Of a DNA stretch of 64,000 nt, positions 1 through 8,806 are shown piece after piece. Within the stretch, counting starts at the first letter, position 1; each line of letters begins with the position of its first letter. This DNA is from Oscillospiraceae bacterium. Its GTDB lineage: Bacteria > Bacillota > Clostridia > Oscillospirales > Oscillospiraceae. The notes under the pieces are model-generated. The model saw nothing but the letters and a program-made list of their open reading frames with translations, ran no database searches and was not told where the DNA came from. Both the position numbers and the translations under genes were made by a program. The stretch is from contig CAJTGJ010000006.1 of NCBI GenBank assembly GCA_910575695.1, positions 87,901-151,900 on the forward strand. The letters are read 5' to 3'.

Positions 1-17
1 CGTTTTTTACGGCGTCT

Positions 18-644
18 TCAAACATCATGATTTTCACCATCCTTGAAATCGTTCAGCTGCGCGGTGTTCTGAATGTGGTGCGTTTCTTCCAAAACACGAA
101 ATACAGCCAGGGACAGTTCATAGAGTTTCCTCAGATCAGTATTGTGGGGCGGCATACCGCCCAGGCCGTCAGGCAGCGGAAGCTGCTCCAGAAAGGCATC
201 CGCCCTCTGTCTGGGTGAACATCCCAGCAGCATGGCGGTGAGACGATCCAGCAGAAGGCAGGGGAGAGCAAACTCCCGCCCGCACCTGAGATAGGCGTTT
301 TGCAAAAACGGCAGGGTAAAGTCCCTGTCAAGGAACAAAAAGGGGCCGTCCAGTTCTTCCAACTGGCTGACTGCCTCGTCAGGGGAGAGCGCCTGTTCCA
401 GAGCCTGGTTGATGATGCCGGTCAGTTTCTCCGCCCAGGGACTGAGCGGCTGGCGCGGACGGATCAAAATCTCCCGCTCCTCCGTGATACTGAAGTCCTC
501 CATACAGGCCAGTCGCAGGGCAATGATATCGTCCTCCTGCCGGTTCAGCCCGCTGGTCTCCACATCCAGCAGCCACCAAAGGCCGCTCCACGCTGCGGGC
601 TCAGTTATATTGCATACAGGGAGATGCTCACTTGTTGTTGTCAT
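18..644 (-). CDS. DnaQ-like 3'-5' exonuclease domain protein
   Basis: A 208-residue protein starting at the ATG at 644, which has GGAGG eight bases upstream; a GTG at 674 in the same frame has a weaker site. The N-terminal part contains LLDVETSG, the Exo I motif of DEDD exonucleases (D and E are metal ligands). FLDRDFTLPFL may be Exo II. The candidate Exo III segment HNTDLRKLYEL lacks the usual H-x4-D spacing, so activity is uncertain. Proteins of this fold trim DNA or RNA 3' ends. It is the last gene of the leftward run that begins at 2032, just downstream of the 664-1101 gene. Confidence 0.6.
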   Translation of the reverse strand: MTTTSEHLPVCNITEPAAWSGLWWLLDVETSGLNRQEDDIIALRLACMEDFSITEEREILIRPRQPLSPWAEKLTGIINQALEQALSPDEAVSQLEELDGPFLFLDRDFTLPFLQNAYLRCGREFALPCLLLDRLTAMLLGCSPRQRADAFLEQLPLPDGLGGMPPHNTDLRKLYELSLAVFRVLEETHHIQNTAQLNDFKDGENHDV

Positions 645-663
645 GCTTCCAGCCTCCGCAGAT

Positions 664-1101
664 TCATTGCTCACCCAAGTCCCAGATATCCACGCTGTGC
701 TCCTCCCAAAAGTCCATAAAGGCGCTCATACGCGGGGAAGGGCCATTTCCCTTGCGATGGCAGTAGATCAGCACATGCCGCGATCCGGCAGGGCAGATAT
801 CCAGGTACTCTTCCAGATATGACTGCATCGCGGGGTCTACAAACAGGACGTTCCTTCCGGCTCGTTCCGCTAAAGTCTGCGCCCTCCAAGCGGTAGCCGT
901 AGCCCTTCCGTCGTGGGCGCTGCAGCCCAGCGAGGCAGCCGCCTGCCGGAAGGTGAGACGGCGTTCCTTATCCGCACGGGAAATGCAGAAGAACACCGCC
1001 CCGTCATACTCCCGCATTTTTTCCTCAGCAAACTGCTGAATAAGCCGTTCCGTTTCCTCCGGGGCATCGGTCTCTCGGGGCAGCTGAACAGCTTCCCACA
1101 T
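664..1101 (-). CDS. Uncharacterised protein, 145 aa
   Basis: I do not recognise the family. The protein is soluble, with no signal peptide or membrane segment, and has an acidic N-terminal helix rich in E and Q. A central alpha/beta-looking stretch contains NVLFVDPAMQSYLEEYL and HVLIYCHRKG. The start at 1101 has GAGGTGG upstream. It lies one base beyond the stop of the HTH gene at 1103-1618, so the two are probably co-transcribed and translationally coupled, with the exonuclease-like gene following. It could be a helper of the regulator or exonuclease, but nothing in the sequence shows this. Confidence 0.55.
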   Translation of the reverse strand: MWEAVQLPRETDAPEETERLIQQFAEEKMREYDGAVFFCISRADKERRLTFRQAAASLGCSAHDGRATATAWRAQTLAERAGRNVLFVDPAMQSYLEEYLDICPAGSRHVLIYCHRKGNGPSPRMSAFMDFWEEHSVDIWDLGEQ

Positions 1102-1102
1102 A

Positions 1103-1618
1103 TTACCACCTCATTCTTGGCATCGTCTCCAGCCCATAAGTGCCGGGGATCTCGTAGGACCACCGCCCCGGCTCGTCCGGCCACTCTCGGCTGTATGAGG
1201 CGCGGTAGCCCAGCTTCTCCAGCTCCTGAAAATCCCGCTGCCGGGTGCGGTCGGAGCAGTCTGGAAAAAGCTCCCGGTAGAGCTCCCGCTTGTTCATGCC
1301 GTCAGAGTCGTCCTCCTCCGCCATCCGGATCATGAGAAGGCACAGCCGCCGGATCCGTTCCAGGTATTTCCGCCGGGTCTGGTTTTCCTCCTCTGCCATG
1401 GGCCGAAGCTCCAGGCTCACCGGATAGAAGGCCTTGGCATTTCGGTCATAGCGGGTCTCCAGGACCCCCGCCCGCTCCAGCAGGCGGATGTCCCGGAGGG
1501 AGGTCTTTTCGCTGACTTCAAACTGCTGCTTCAGCTCCTGGAAGGAGACCTCCTGGCAGTTGAGGAACAGGTGGTAGACGGAGAGGATTCGGCTGGTTTT
1601 CGTCAGTTCCTCCATCAT
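1103..1618 (-). CDS. DeoR/WYL-type helix-turn-helix regulator
   Basis: A 171-residue protein with an N-terminal winged helix-turn-helix: SRILSVYHLFLNC, then VSFQELKQQFEVSEKTSLRDI, the pattern of HTH_11/DeoR-like and WYL-family regulators. A second, similar half follows (KRELYRELFPDCSDRTRQRDFQELEKLGY), so it looks like two HTH units in tandem with no WYL effector domain. It probably binds DNA as a local transcription factor. The ATG at 1618 overlaps the stop of the upstream frameshifted gene (ATGA), indicating coupled translation. Confidence 0.65.
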   Translation of the reverse strand: MMEELTKTSRILSVYHLFLNCQEVSFQELKQQFEVSEKTSLRDIRLLERAGVLETRYDRNAKAFYPVSLELRPMAEEENQTRRKYLERIRRLCLLMIRMAEEDDSDGMNKRELYRELFPDCSDRTRQRDFQELEKLGYRASYSREWPDEPGRWSYEIPGTYGLETMPRMRW

Positions 1619-2032
1619 GACGGCAGTGTTCCCTCCTTTTTCATTCTGTCCAAGACGTAGAAACCGTCATAACCGGACATTTGGCCTATCTCTCCTTCCA
1701 GCACTTGGGAATAGTAGGTTCCGAACACCCGGCTGGTCTTACCCCGCTCACGCAGCCAGTGCCTTCCATCGTCCGAGTCGTCGCTGCAAACCCTGACAGT
1801 CATGACCTCCGCGCCCTTCCGGCAGAGGACGCACCTTGACCTGCCCATAGCCAAGCTGGCAGGACTCGTCCACATAACTCTCACCCCGGATACCCCGAAG
1901 CTCTACCAGCGTCTTTCCCCGCAGGCCCACCACTTGATAGAAGGAGCAGCCGCCGCCGCACTCATCGTAGCTGGAATGCTTAAAGATGTCTCCAATGCGG
2001 ATGTTTTCGTTGGTCGGTCGCTTTGTGCCCAT
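1615..2032 (-). pseudogene. Small accessory-element protein, frameshifted
   Basis: Two leftward frames make one gene-like product. From the ATG at 2032, MGTKRPTNENIRIGDIFKHS continues through FYQVVGLRGKTLVELRGIRG to GQVKVRPLPEGR. The same sense then resumes in another frame as EVMTVRVCSDDSD and runs to a stop at 1615. The shift lies at about 1805-1825. The IRxGDIF...FYQVVGL...TLVELR pattern is familiar from small proteins of clostridial integrative elements, whose function is unknown. Either the gene is broken or the base call is wrong. The downstream HTH start overlaps its stop. Confidence 0.55.
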
Positions 2033-2136
2033 ACAGTATCCCCCTTCGTTTCATGTCCGCCTGTGTTGTGAGGCCAGTATAGCACACGCCTGCCCCGCAG
2101 TATGACAAACGTCCCGACGCTTTTTCGGGAAGCGCA

Positions 2137-2156
2137 TGACCGGCCTGAGCCGGTCA
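2137..2156 (-). terminator. Hairpin after the MBL hydrolase gene
   Basis: TGACCGGC and GCCGGTCA form a perfect 8-bp stem with a CTGA loop, ten bases past the stop of the 2166-3521 gene. There is no clean T-run on the minus strand, so it may be a weak or Rho-assisted terminator. Confidence 0.45.
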
Positions 2157-2165
2157 CGCATTTGC

Positions 2166-3521
2166 TTACAGTTCGTCCAGATCCAGCGCCTGTCCGTCAT
2201 GCAGGACCTTTACCCGATCCTTCCAGAGGGTGAAGGCCAGGATGGAGGCAAATTCATCCGCCCTCTCCGTGTGCATGGGGAGGATCCACTTGGGGTCCAC
2301 GGTCTTGATGAGATTGGCGATGGTCTCCACATAGGCGTGGCCGCTGGTGTGCAGGGTTTCGTAAGGATGACCGCCGATGAAGCGCAGCAGGTCTTTGTCG
2401 GCGTGTTCCTCCTCCAGATACCCCTTCCACATGGAATAGATGATCTGTCCCTGGCCGTCTTTGTCCAGAAATTCCTCCCGCAGCTTGTCAAAGGGGCTGA
2501 CGTAGGTGTCCGGGTGGGTATTTTTCCGCGCCAGCACCACAAAGCCGTCCCGCTCCAGTTCTTCCTTTGTAATGGCTTTGCAGTACACAGGGTATTTCAT
2601 GGACTCCCTGATCTCCCGCAGTTCCGCCCACCGGCTGTCCCCTTTGCCCAGCACCCGTATCGTGGGGTGCGTTTTCGAGGCCCGGTATTCCTTGAACCCC
2701 CGCTCCTCCTGCATATCCCGCATGGCGGTGAGGAGGATGCGGGCCTGGTACAGGTCGCAGACGAAGTGCATCCCCTTGGGGGTGTTGTGGTAAAATTCCA
2801 TGATGCTGTCCAGGTTGGTGGAGGACACCAGCACAAAGTTATACTTGTGTGTCTGGAACAGCATTTCCGCCCTTTGGCCCAGATCCTCCTCCGACCTGAC
2901 CAGGGTGTCCCCAACCTCGCCGGTGCGGCTGAGCATGGTGCCCTCGGTGACCAGAAGATCCACCGGCTTAGGCACGTACTTCTGCACCATCCGTTCCATG
3001 CGCTCCACCTGCCCCGCGATGCCGTGGTTCCGGAAGTCCCCGGTGAACAGGATGGTCTTGCCTGCCGCCTGGATGCAGAACATATAGGCGTCCAGGGCTG
3101 AGTGGTCCACGTAGAGGGGCAGGACCCTGATGCCGGGAACGGGTGTCATCCATTTCCCCGGCTCATAGGTCCTCATCTGTTCCACGATGGCGCTGCCCTT
3201 TTCCGGCGCGTCCCGGTCGATGTAGGGGACCAGGATGCGCAGGATGTTCTTGGCCAGGGGGCCGATGTACATGGGAACACCCGGCGGAACTTTTTTGAAC
3301 AGGCCGTAGTGGTCGCCGTGGTAGTGGGTGAACAGAACCGCGCCGTCCTGGCGGGAGCCGAACACCTTTTGGACCATCTCACGGTCCTTCGTTTGGGCAT
3401 CTCCGTCCGTCCCCGGCAGGTTGGCCCCGAAGTCGATGAGGATGCGGTGTCCTCCGGCGCTGATCTCGGTGCAGCCGCCGCCGATCTGGTGGGTGCCGCG
3501 ATGGATGGTCAGGTCCGCCAT
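2166..3521 (-). CDS. RNase J-like metallo-beta-lactamase/beta-CASP hydrolase
   Basis: A 451-residue protein from the ATG at 3521; the frame is open further upstream, but that part overlaps the preceding gene. It has the metallo-beta-lactamase signature HYHGDH at residues 66-71, TGDFRNHG further on, and the beta-CASP motifs HTSGHA and PMHTE near the C-terminus. This layout is that of RNase J/CPSF-type nucleases with two zinc ions. It is somewhat shorter than housekeeping RNase J (about 550 residues), with a short C-terminal domain, so it is probably an accessory paralog acting on RNA or single-stranded DNA. Its start follows the stop of the PD-(D/E)XK-like gene by one base, so the two are probably one functional unit. 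Confidence 0.75.
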   Translation of the reverse strand: MADLTIHRGTHQIGGGCTEISAGGHRILIDFGANLPGTDGDAQTKDREMVQKVFGSRQDGAVLFTHYHGDHYGLFKKVPPGVPMYIGPLAKNILRILVPYIDRDAPEKGSAIVEQMRTYEPGKWMTPVPGIRVLPLYVDHSALDAYMFCIQAAGKTILFTGDFRNHGIAGQVERMERMVQKYVPKPVDLLVTEGTMLSRTGEVGDTLVRSEEDLGQRAEMLFQTHKYNFVLVSSTNLDSIMEFYHNTPKGMHFVCDLYQARILLTAMRDMQEERGFKEYRASKTHPTIRVLGKGDSRWAELREIRESMKYPVYCKAITKEELERDGFVVLARKNTHPDTYVSPFDKLREEFLDKDGQGQIIYSMWKGYLEEEHADKDLLRFIGGHPYETLHTSGHAYVETIANLIKTVDPKWILPMHTERADEFASILAFTLWKDRVKVLHDGQALDLDEL

Positions 3522-3522
3522 A

Positions 3523-4296
3523 TCATTTCCCTGCCTTTTCCGGTAAATAGATGGCGGCAATGATGTCCGCCAGCAGCTGGGCAAGCTCGTCATTCGGATG
3601 CCGGTTCGGCAAATCCGCAACGAATTTTTTCAGGCTTCGGGGCTCTATTCCCTCATGGGTGCGTCGTCCATCCGGTGTCAGATAGATGACCTCCATTTGT
3701 TTATCCCAGAGTTTCTCCGGATAATCCACCAGCTTGCCCAGGGTATAGAGGTATTTCCGGGAACGGTATTTTTTTGATTGTGTCCATCTTTTTTCTCGAA
3801 TCAGTGCCATAGCCTGTTCAGCGCAGTGGCCGTCTTGGGACTTAACTCCGTATTTTTTCAGAATCAAGTCAAAGGCAGTGCGCAGAGTTTCATTGGTCCA
3901 ATGCTCATGCCCTCCCAGTTTCAGGTTAAAAACAGCCTTTTTATTCAGGATAGACAGCAACTGCCGGCCAATCTTATCGCCAAAGGATTTTTCCTGACTC
4001 TGACATTCTTCAAGATACTTCCCCGCCTGCTCGTCATTGTCGCTGCTGTCCGTAGTTTTTAGCTCAATGAGGTAAACCTTGTCGCCCGCAAGCACGTAGT
4101 CGATTTTTGTACCGATGCTCCCAAAGAGGTCCCCCCGTGGGATCGACATCTCCTTAGCCACAAGGGTTGTCCCCTCCACAAGCTCATGGATATATTTGGA
4201 CAGCAGTGTGTCCAGAATGACCTCCGCCTTGATGTTTGGAGTGAAGTAGTCTTTGACCACCCATTCGCGGATGACACTTTCCAATGTTTCAGACAT
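3523..4296 (-). CDS. PD-(D/E)XK nuclease-like protein
   Basis: A 257-residue soluble protein. GTKIDYVLAGDKVYLIELKT (about residues 61-80) resembles the D...(D/E)xK core of restriction-endonuclease-fold proteins, with D in KIDYVL and E/K in IELK as candidate metal-site residues. The family itself is not one I recognise. A basic KYRSRKYLY stretch near the middle could contact nucleic acid. It is translationally coupled to the RNase J-like gene downstream, suggesting a two-protein nucleic-acid processing or defence pair; that pairing is inference. Confidence 0.5.
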   Translation of the reverse strand: MSETLESVIREWVVKDYFTPNIKAEVILDTLLSKYIHELVEGTTLVAKEMSIPRGDLFGSIGTKIDYVLAGDKVYLIELKTTDSSDNDEQAGKYLEECQSQEKSFGDKIGRQLLSILNKKAVFNLKLGGHEHWTNETLRTAFDLILKKYGVKSQDGHCAEQAMALIREKRWTQSKKYRSRKYLYTLGKLVDYPEKLWDKQMEVIYLTPDGRRTHEGIEPRSLKKFVADLPNRHPNDELAQLLADIIAAIYLPEKAGK

Positions 4297-4405
4297 ATGA
4301 CAACCGTCCCTTCATAATTTATGGTTTCAACCAGGCGTATTGTCGGGTGCGCAAATCGGAAAGACAGATCTTTTGCGATGTGGGGAAAACGGGGTGGACA
4401 AGCCC

Positions 4406-5176
4406 CTATTTCTGGTTGTTCTGCTCGCACCACGCCGCAATCTCCCTAATCAATTCCAGCGGTAACGGCTTGCAGTAGGGGATCTGAATGGTTCCTTTGC
4501 TGGTCTTGTAGTCCGTCAATCTGTCAGCAAACGCTTCCACGGCCTCCGGGCCGGGGTACAGGCCGATGTGCTTCTTGAACGCCGCGAACTGAATCAGGTT
4601 GCGGCCCTTCCAGTAGGTGGGCATACTCCAGGAGATTTTCTCCTTGGCCTCTGGGATGCTGCCTTTGATGGCGCCATTCACCTGATGCAGATAGGGTTGG
4701 ACATACTCCGGCTGGCTGCGGATGTACTCTTCAATCGTCTCTGGTGCTTTCCCACAGTAATGGTCTTGATCTTTCCTGCGAAATGACCTGCCGCATTTGG
4801 GGCATACCCACATGGCGGGTTCCTCCTGGCTCCGCAGAATCTTTTCCATAGGTTTGCCTTTGGCAAGCTCGTCGATGAGCTTATCCAAGTACCGGATTTC
4901 TTGCATAAGAGGGTCTTCGATCTCCTCAACCCGTATGCCGCAAACAACACCTTTTATCAGCGTTCGGTTGGGATTGGGAGCGGGGGCGTTGCGGAAAAAG
5001 TCTCCGTAGCAGACTGAGGATGCAAGGGCCTTTTCCAGACCTTCCATACTGTATCCTGTCAGCCAGCAGATGACTTCATCAACCTCCGCTTGTGTGCGTC
5101 CCTTCTTAACTGCCTTATTCAAAAGAAGTCCGTAGACTTTCCCAAAATCCATTTGGAATACTTTTTCAATGCGCAT
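4406..5176 (-). CDS. DUF2200 - zinc ribbon - DUF1801 fusion protein
   Basis: A 256-residue protein with two recognisable parts. Residues 1-110 match the DUF2200 pattern ([20 protein letters not shown], then [12 protein letters not shown]). Residues 135-256 match DUF1801/YdhG-like proteins ([40 protein letters not shown]). Between them is a short zinc-binding CPKC...HYC segment. Both domains are of unknown biochemical role and are often single proteins; DUF1801 has an iron-sulfur-assembly-like (frataxin-type) fold. The 5' end is about 40 bases from the ATPase gene at 5215-6507. Confidence 0.65.
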   Translation of the reverse strand: MRIEKVFQMDFGKVYGLLLNKAVKKGRTQAEVDEVICWLTGYSMEGLEKALASSVCYGDFFRNAPAPNPNRTLIKGVVCGIRVEEIEDPLMQEIRYLDKLIDELAKGKPMEKILRSQEEPAMWVCPKCGRSFRRKDQDHYCGKAPETIEEYIRSQPEYVQPYLHQVNGAIKGSIPEAKEKISWSMPTYWKGRNLIQFAAFKKHIGLYPGPEAVEAFADRLTDYKTSKGTIQIPYCKPLPLELIREIAAWCEQNNQK

Positions 5177-5214
5177 ATGATTGGATGCCCTCTTTTTTCT
5201 CCATAGTGTGGCTG

Positions 5215-6507
5215 CTAAAGCAGCACTCTTGTCTTTCTTGCCAGATACAGCGGAAGATTGGTAATGTACCCATCCTTCCGGTAGCCTCGCTTGGAGAACC
5301 GGAGGGCGTATTCCGGCTGGCGTTCGGCGATATACCGCTTGAAGGAAGGGGCCGATTTATCCTCGCCGCCCTTGGCCTCAATGGGGATGATCTCTGTTCC
5401 GTACTGCACTACAAAATCGATTTCACCGTTTTTGTCGGAGTAGTAGCGGGGTTCTACCTCGAATTGGCCCCGGAGCTGCTGCAAAACGAAATTCTCGGTC
5501 AGGGGGCCTTTGAATTGATAATCGCTTTTCAACAGAATTGCGCTGTTGTCGATTCCCGCCATCTGCTTGAGCAGTCCAGTGTCAAAGACAAAGAGCTTGA
5601 ACTGATCCAGCTTGTCAAAAGCGGCAAGAGGATGTTCCATTTTGGAGACATTGTAGACCCGATTTAGCATCCCGGCGGAAACGAGCCATTCTATCGCTTC
5701 CTCGAAGTCTCTGGCACGGCCTCCTTCCCGGACAGCGCCGTACATGAACTTCTCATTGGCTTTGGCAAGCTGGGAAACGATACTGCGGAAGACCATCAGG
5801 ATACGGCCACTGTTGACCTTGCCGTTGTGTTTGGAGAAGTCGTTCTCATATATCTCGATCAGCTCGCGCTGGATCTGGACAATTTTAGTAGGGTCTTTGT
5901 ATTTTATCCAGGAGGACACGCACTCCGGCATCCCGCCAATGATGAAGTAGTTATTGCAGGCTTCCATCAGACGGCGGTGGAAAATCTCCTCAATCGGCTG
6001 CTCCTTCTGTATGCCGCAATAGAACTCATACAAAGACGGCTCCACAGCTTCCAGAAATTCATCAAAGGTAAGAGGGGAGAGGTCCAGCAGGTTCACCATG
6101 CCCACCGGGTAGGACTTTGGCTGGGCCAGCAGCGTCCCCAGGAGACTGCCGGCCGAAATGATGTGGTACTCGTTGGCCTTTTCCTTAAAGTATTTCAAGG
6201 CGTTGAGAGCGGTGGGACACTCCTGTATCTCGTCAAAAATAACCAAAGTCTCACCGGGCAGAATTTTCTTTCCGGCAATCAGGGAGAGCAATTCTATAAT
6301 CCGCTGGGGGTTCTTGTTGACCTCAAAAATAGATTTCAGTTCGTCTTCTTCATCGAAGTTGAAGTAAACGGAGTGCTCGTAGCAGCTTTGTCCGAACTCT
6401 TTCATCAGCCAGGTCTTGCCAACCTGACGTGCGCCTTTGAGTACCATAGGCTTGCGGTCTTCGCTGTGCTGCCACTTGATTAGCGCGTCTAAAGCGTTTC
6501 GCTTCAT
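5215..6507 (-). CDS. AAA ATPase with DUF4143 domain (paralog 1)
   Basis: A 430-residue member of the AAA_14/DUF4143 family. Walker A is [10 protein letters not shown] near the N-terminus and Walker B is [11 protein letters not shown]. The C-terminal DUF4143 part contains [14 protein letters not shown] and the nuclease-like [19 protein letters not shown], a PD-(D/E)XK-type D...ExK arrangement. Cellular roles of the family are mostly unknown. I chose the ATG at 6507; a GTG at 6510 is adjacent. A minus-strand promoter lies at 6543-6571. A second family member is at 7511-8686 and the tail of a third lies between them. Confidence 0.8.
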   Translation of the reverse strand: MKRNALDALIKWQHSEDRKPMVLKGARQVGKTWLMKEFGQSCYEHSVYFNFDEEDELKSIFEVNKNPQRIIELLSLIAGKKILPGETLVIFDEIQECPTALNALKYFKEKANEYHIISAGSLLGTLLAQPKSYPVGMVNLLDLSPLTFDEFLEAVEPSLYEFYCGIQKEQPIEEIFHRRLMEACNNYFIIGGMPECVSSWIKYKDPTKIVQIQRELIEIYENDFSKHNGKVNSGRILMVFRSIVSQLAKANEKFMYGAVREGGRARDFEEAIEWLVSAGMLNRVYNVSKMEHPLAAFDKLDQFKLFVFDTGLLKQMAGIDNSAILLKSDYQFKGPLTENFVLQQLRGQFEVEPRYYSDKNGEIDFVVQYGTEIIPIEAKGGEDKSAPSFKRYIAERQPEYALRFSKRGYRKDGYITNLPLYLARKTRVLL

Positions 6508-6542
6508 CACATCACCAGCCCTTCTTGTGTGAGATCAAAGAT

Positions 6543-6571
6543 AGTATAACACATTTTTCCGAGAGATACAA
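6543..6571 (-). promoter_or_regulatory. Promoter of the 5215-6507 ATPase gene
   Basis: On the minus strand, TTGTAT (6566-6571) and TATACT (6543-6548) are separated by 17 bases, about 35 bases upstream of the start. Confidence 0.6.
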
Positions 6572-6578
6572 CGAGAGG

Positions 6579-6650
6579 TTTACACATTTTTCCCCGTCAA
6601 CCAGTCCTCGATTCTGATTGCGGGGATACCCTCATAAATTCTACATCATC
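6579..6650 (-). pseudogene. C-terminal remnant of an AAA/DUF4143 ATPase
   Basis: The minus strand encodes GIPAIRIEDWLTGKNV followed by a stop, nearly the same as the last residues of the intact ATPase at 7511-8686 (GIPAIRIEDWLAEKNV). DNA identity is visible over about 60 bases and then stops. Only the tail remains, so a paralog was lost by deletion or recombination here. Confidence 0.7.
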
Positions 6651-6671
6651 GGCATAAGCCTTCCTTTGAAC

Positions 6672-6698
6672 CACTCGCCTATCGAGTGGTTTTTGTTA
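6672..6698 (+). terminator. Rho-independent terminator, plus strand
   Basis: ACCACTCG and CGAGTGGT form a perfect 8-bp stem with a five-base loop, followed by TTTTTGTT. No plus-strand gene precedes it now, so it is probably a relic of rearranged sequence. Confidence 0.6.
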
Positions 6699-6706
6699 GA
6701 CAATAA

Positions 6707-6738
6707 GGTCAGCACCCGATTATGGGCGCTGACCTTAC
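6707..6738 (-). terminator. Hairpin terminator after doc
   Basis: A 13-bp inverted repeat (AAGGTCAGC...GCTGACCTT) with a six-base loop starts just past the doc stop. The single imperfection becomes a G:U pair in the minus-strand RNA, consistent with ending the relB-doc transcript. The following T content is modest. Confidence 0.6.
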
Positions 6739-6743
6739 TCATT

Positions 6744-7109
6744 TCATCTGATATGCGCCCGAATCCAGGCTAACAAATCCTGCTCATCTGCACTGCCATC
6801 GGCAATAGCGATAAACATATCCGCCAACTCACCCTTTTGCAATTCCAGATGGTAGCTGTTCCACTTCAATAGGAGTTGTGTCAGCATGGCACCGATCCGC
6901 TTATTTCCATCTATAAAGGCATGGTTAGCCGCCAATCCATATCCAAGACGGGCGATTTTTTTAATATCTGAAGGGAAAAGATCCTCTCCCGCGAAAGATT
7001 GAAGTGGCGCGGCAAGAGCTGCGCGATCTCGGAGACCGTCTATCCCACCGGTGGCCTGAATAATTCGACCGTGGATCAGAATAACGTCCTCCACCTCTAT
7101 CCAAATCAT
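6744..7109 (-). CDS. doc: Doc-type Fic toxin (death on curing)
   Basis: A 121-residue toxin of the Fic/Doc superfamily. The catalytic loop HAFIDGNKRIG (about residues 63-73) fits HxFx(D/N)GNKR of Doc, which phosphorylates elongation factor Tu. Length is typical of Doc (about 125). Its ATG overlaps the stop of the antitoxin gene by four bases (ATGA), the usual antitoxin-first arrangement. Expression is probably set by the promoter upstream of the antitoxin. All expected active-site residues are present. Confidence 0.85.
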   Translation of the reverse strand: MIWIEVEDVILIHGRIIQATGGIDGLRDRAALAAPLQSFAGEDLFPSDIKKIARLGYGLAANHAFIDGNKRIGAMLTQLLLKWNSYHLELQKGELADMFIAIADGSADEQDLLAWIRAHIR

Positions 7110-7357
7110 TCTGCCATCCTCTTATAATCTGACGCAAAATCAGCCAATAACTGGTCGGTATCTGCCAGCATTGACTCCTTAGACACAAGAGCATCTGGCT
7201 CTTGAATTGTTACAGCGAATGGCATTCCCTTTGCGCGTACAAAGGCATTGGCAAAAATATTGAAAGCAGTGGACGTTGTCATTCCCAGCTTGGCACAGAT
7301 AGCGGCCATCTCTGCTTTCACATCGGAATCCATGCGGAATGTCATGTTGGTATCCAT
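7106..7357 (-). CDS. RelB/DinJ-type antitoxin
   Basis: An 83-residue protein from the ATG at 7357, which follows GAGGAGG. The start MDTNMTFRMDSDVKAEMAAI and the LGMTTSTAFNIFANAFV segment are the ribbon-helix-helix pattern of RelB/DinJ antitoxins. It should neutralise the Doc protein encoded downstream and repress their shared promoter through its N-terminal DNA-binding fold. Pairing a RelB/DinJ-type antitoxin with Doc rather than RelE/YafQ is a mix-and-match arrangement seen in Firmicutes. Confidence 0.85.
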   Translation of the reverse strand: MDTNMTFRMDSDVKAEMAAICAKLGMTTSTAFNIFANAFVRAKGMPFAVTIQEPDALVSKESMLADTDQLLADFASDYKRMAE

Positions 7358-7379
7358 ACCATCGCCTCCTCGCACGACA

Positions 7380-7408
7380 ATTATAGTACATACTGTGTGC
7401 AAAGTCAA
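7380..7408 (-). promoter_or_regulatory. Promoter of the relB-doc pair
   Basis: On the minus strand, TTGACT (7403-7408), a 17-base spacer and a perfect TATAAT (7380-7385) lie about 25 bases upstream of the antitoxin start. Confidence 0.85.
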
Positions 7409-7510
7409 GTTCAATTCAGTGTTATCTATTTTATACGCGCCAGGGCATTTTGTTTGCAAGCCAAGGAAATTACGGCAGCACCACACAAAGACCGCCCGAG
7501 CACACCTGCT

Positions 7511-8686
7511 TTACACGTTTTTCTCCGCCAGCCAGTCCTCAATCCTGATTGCTGGGATACCCTCATAATTCCCTCGGAAAGAGCCTTCTTTATACAGAAC
7601 CAGCTTCGGGTAGTTGTCCCTGACATCCAAGAGTGAACCAAACTCCCGCTGGATGGTGGCCTCGTCACTGAGCAGATAGTAGACCTGGACATACAGCTTG
7701 TCACCCTGCTTCTCTCCTACGAAGTCGATTCCCTTCGTCTCGACACACCCGACACAGACCTTGCATCCCCGGCGAAGCAGTTCCAAGCTTACGATGTTTT
7801 CCAGCACGATTTCCACGTTTTGCAGGTTTGCCCCGATGACCGCCTCCCGCAACCCGTGATCTGCCACATAGTATTTCTCGTTGACTTTCAGTACCTTCTT
7901 GCCGTTGATGTCCTGGATCTTAAGACGGTACAGGAGGTAGGCTTCCTCACAGGCTTTCAGATAGTTCAGGATCGTTTCGGGAGCTACGGTGCGGTTCTCC
8001 GCCTTGAAGTATTTGGAGATGCTGGTGGCTGAAAAGCTCCTGCCTACGTTGGACAGGGCATAGGCGATGATACGCTCCAGGAGGCCAACGTCCCGGATGT
8101 TGTTACGCTTGACAATATCCTTCAGTACTACCGAGTTGAAGATGTCCTGGAGATAGTTTTTACTGATCTCCGGCTTGAAATTGATGTTGGACAGAAAGGG
8201 CATACCGCCGTATTGGATATACTGGTCGAAGGTCAAGGTAGGGTCAGCCATCTGAAACTCTGTAAAGGAAAAAGGGTATACAACAAAGGAGATATACCGC
8301 CCGGCAATATAGGTCGCCAGTTCACCAGACAGCAACCGGGAGTTGGAGCCGGTGATGTAGATGTCCGCATGGAATTTCACCCGCAGGGAGTTGACCGCAT
8401 TCTCCCAACCCTGCACTTCCTGTATCTCGTCAAAGAACAGGTAGAATTGCTCTTTGTTGTCGCCAATTTTCTCGCATACATAGTCGTGGAGAGCGTTGTA
8501 CTCGCAAAGTCGCTGGTTGCCCAAGTCCTCAAAGTTCAGGACGATCGTGTTGGGGCTGCCTATCTCGTCACGAATTTGTTCCAGCAGAACGCTTTTACCG
8601 CCGCGCCGGATACCAGTCAATACCTTGATGATGTCCTTGCCGATGAAGGGACGGATTTTTGCTAGATAGTTCTCTCGAATGACCAT
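7511..8686 (-). CDS. AAA ATPase with DUF4143 domain (paralog 2)
   Basis: A 391-residue AAA_14/DUF4143 protein from the ATG at 8686, which has AAAGGAG upstream; upstream in-frame codons back to 8740 lack a ribosome site. Walker A is GIRRGGKSVLL near residue 25 and Walker B is FYLFFDEIQEV. TGSNSRLLSGELATYIAGR is the usual sensor/arginine region. The C-terminal half holds a winged-helix-like region and a GIDFVGEKQGDKLYVQV nuclease-like segment. It resembles the 5215-6507 protein in layout but is clearly diverged. Function in the cell is unknown. Confidence 0.8.
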   Translation of the reverse strand: MVIRENYLAKIRPFIGKDIIKVLTGIRRGGKSVLLEQIRDEIGSPNTIVLNFEDLGNQRLCEYNALHDYVCEKIGDNKEQFYLFFDEIQEVQGWENAVNSLRVKFHADIYITGSNSRLLSGELATYIAGRYISFVVYPFSFTEFQMADPTLTFDQYIQYGGMPFLSNINFKPEISKNYLQDIFNSVVLKDIVKRNNIRDVGLLERIIAYALSNVGRSFSATSISKYFKAENRTVAPETILNYLKACEEAYLLYRLKIQDINGKKVLKVNEKYYVADHGLREAVIGANLQNVEIVLENIVSLELLRRGCKVCVGCVETKGIDFVGEKQGDKLYVQVYYLLSDEATIQREFGSLLDVRDNYPKLVLYKEGSFRGNYEGIPAIRIEDWLAEKNV

Positions 8687-8780
8687 GGCTGTCAGCTCCT
8701 TTCTTATAATAGGATAACACATAGTATGTCTTTCGGCCAATTAGATTTTTGGATTATATCAGATATAACTTATAAAAGCA

Positions 8781-8806
8781 GAAGGAGTGCTAACCGGCAC
8801 TCCTTC
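8781..8806 (-). terminator. Rho-independent terminator, minus strand
   Basis: GAAGGAGTGC and GCACTCCTTC form a perfect 10-bp stem with a six-base loop. On the minus strand TGCTTTTAT follows. It overlaps the stop codon of the XRE remnant. Confidence 0.75.
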
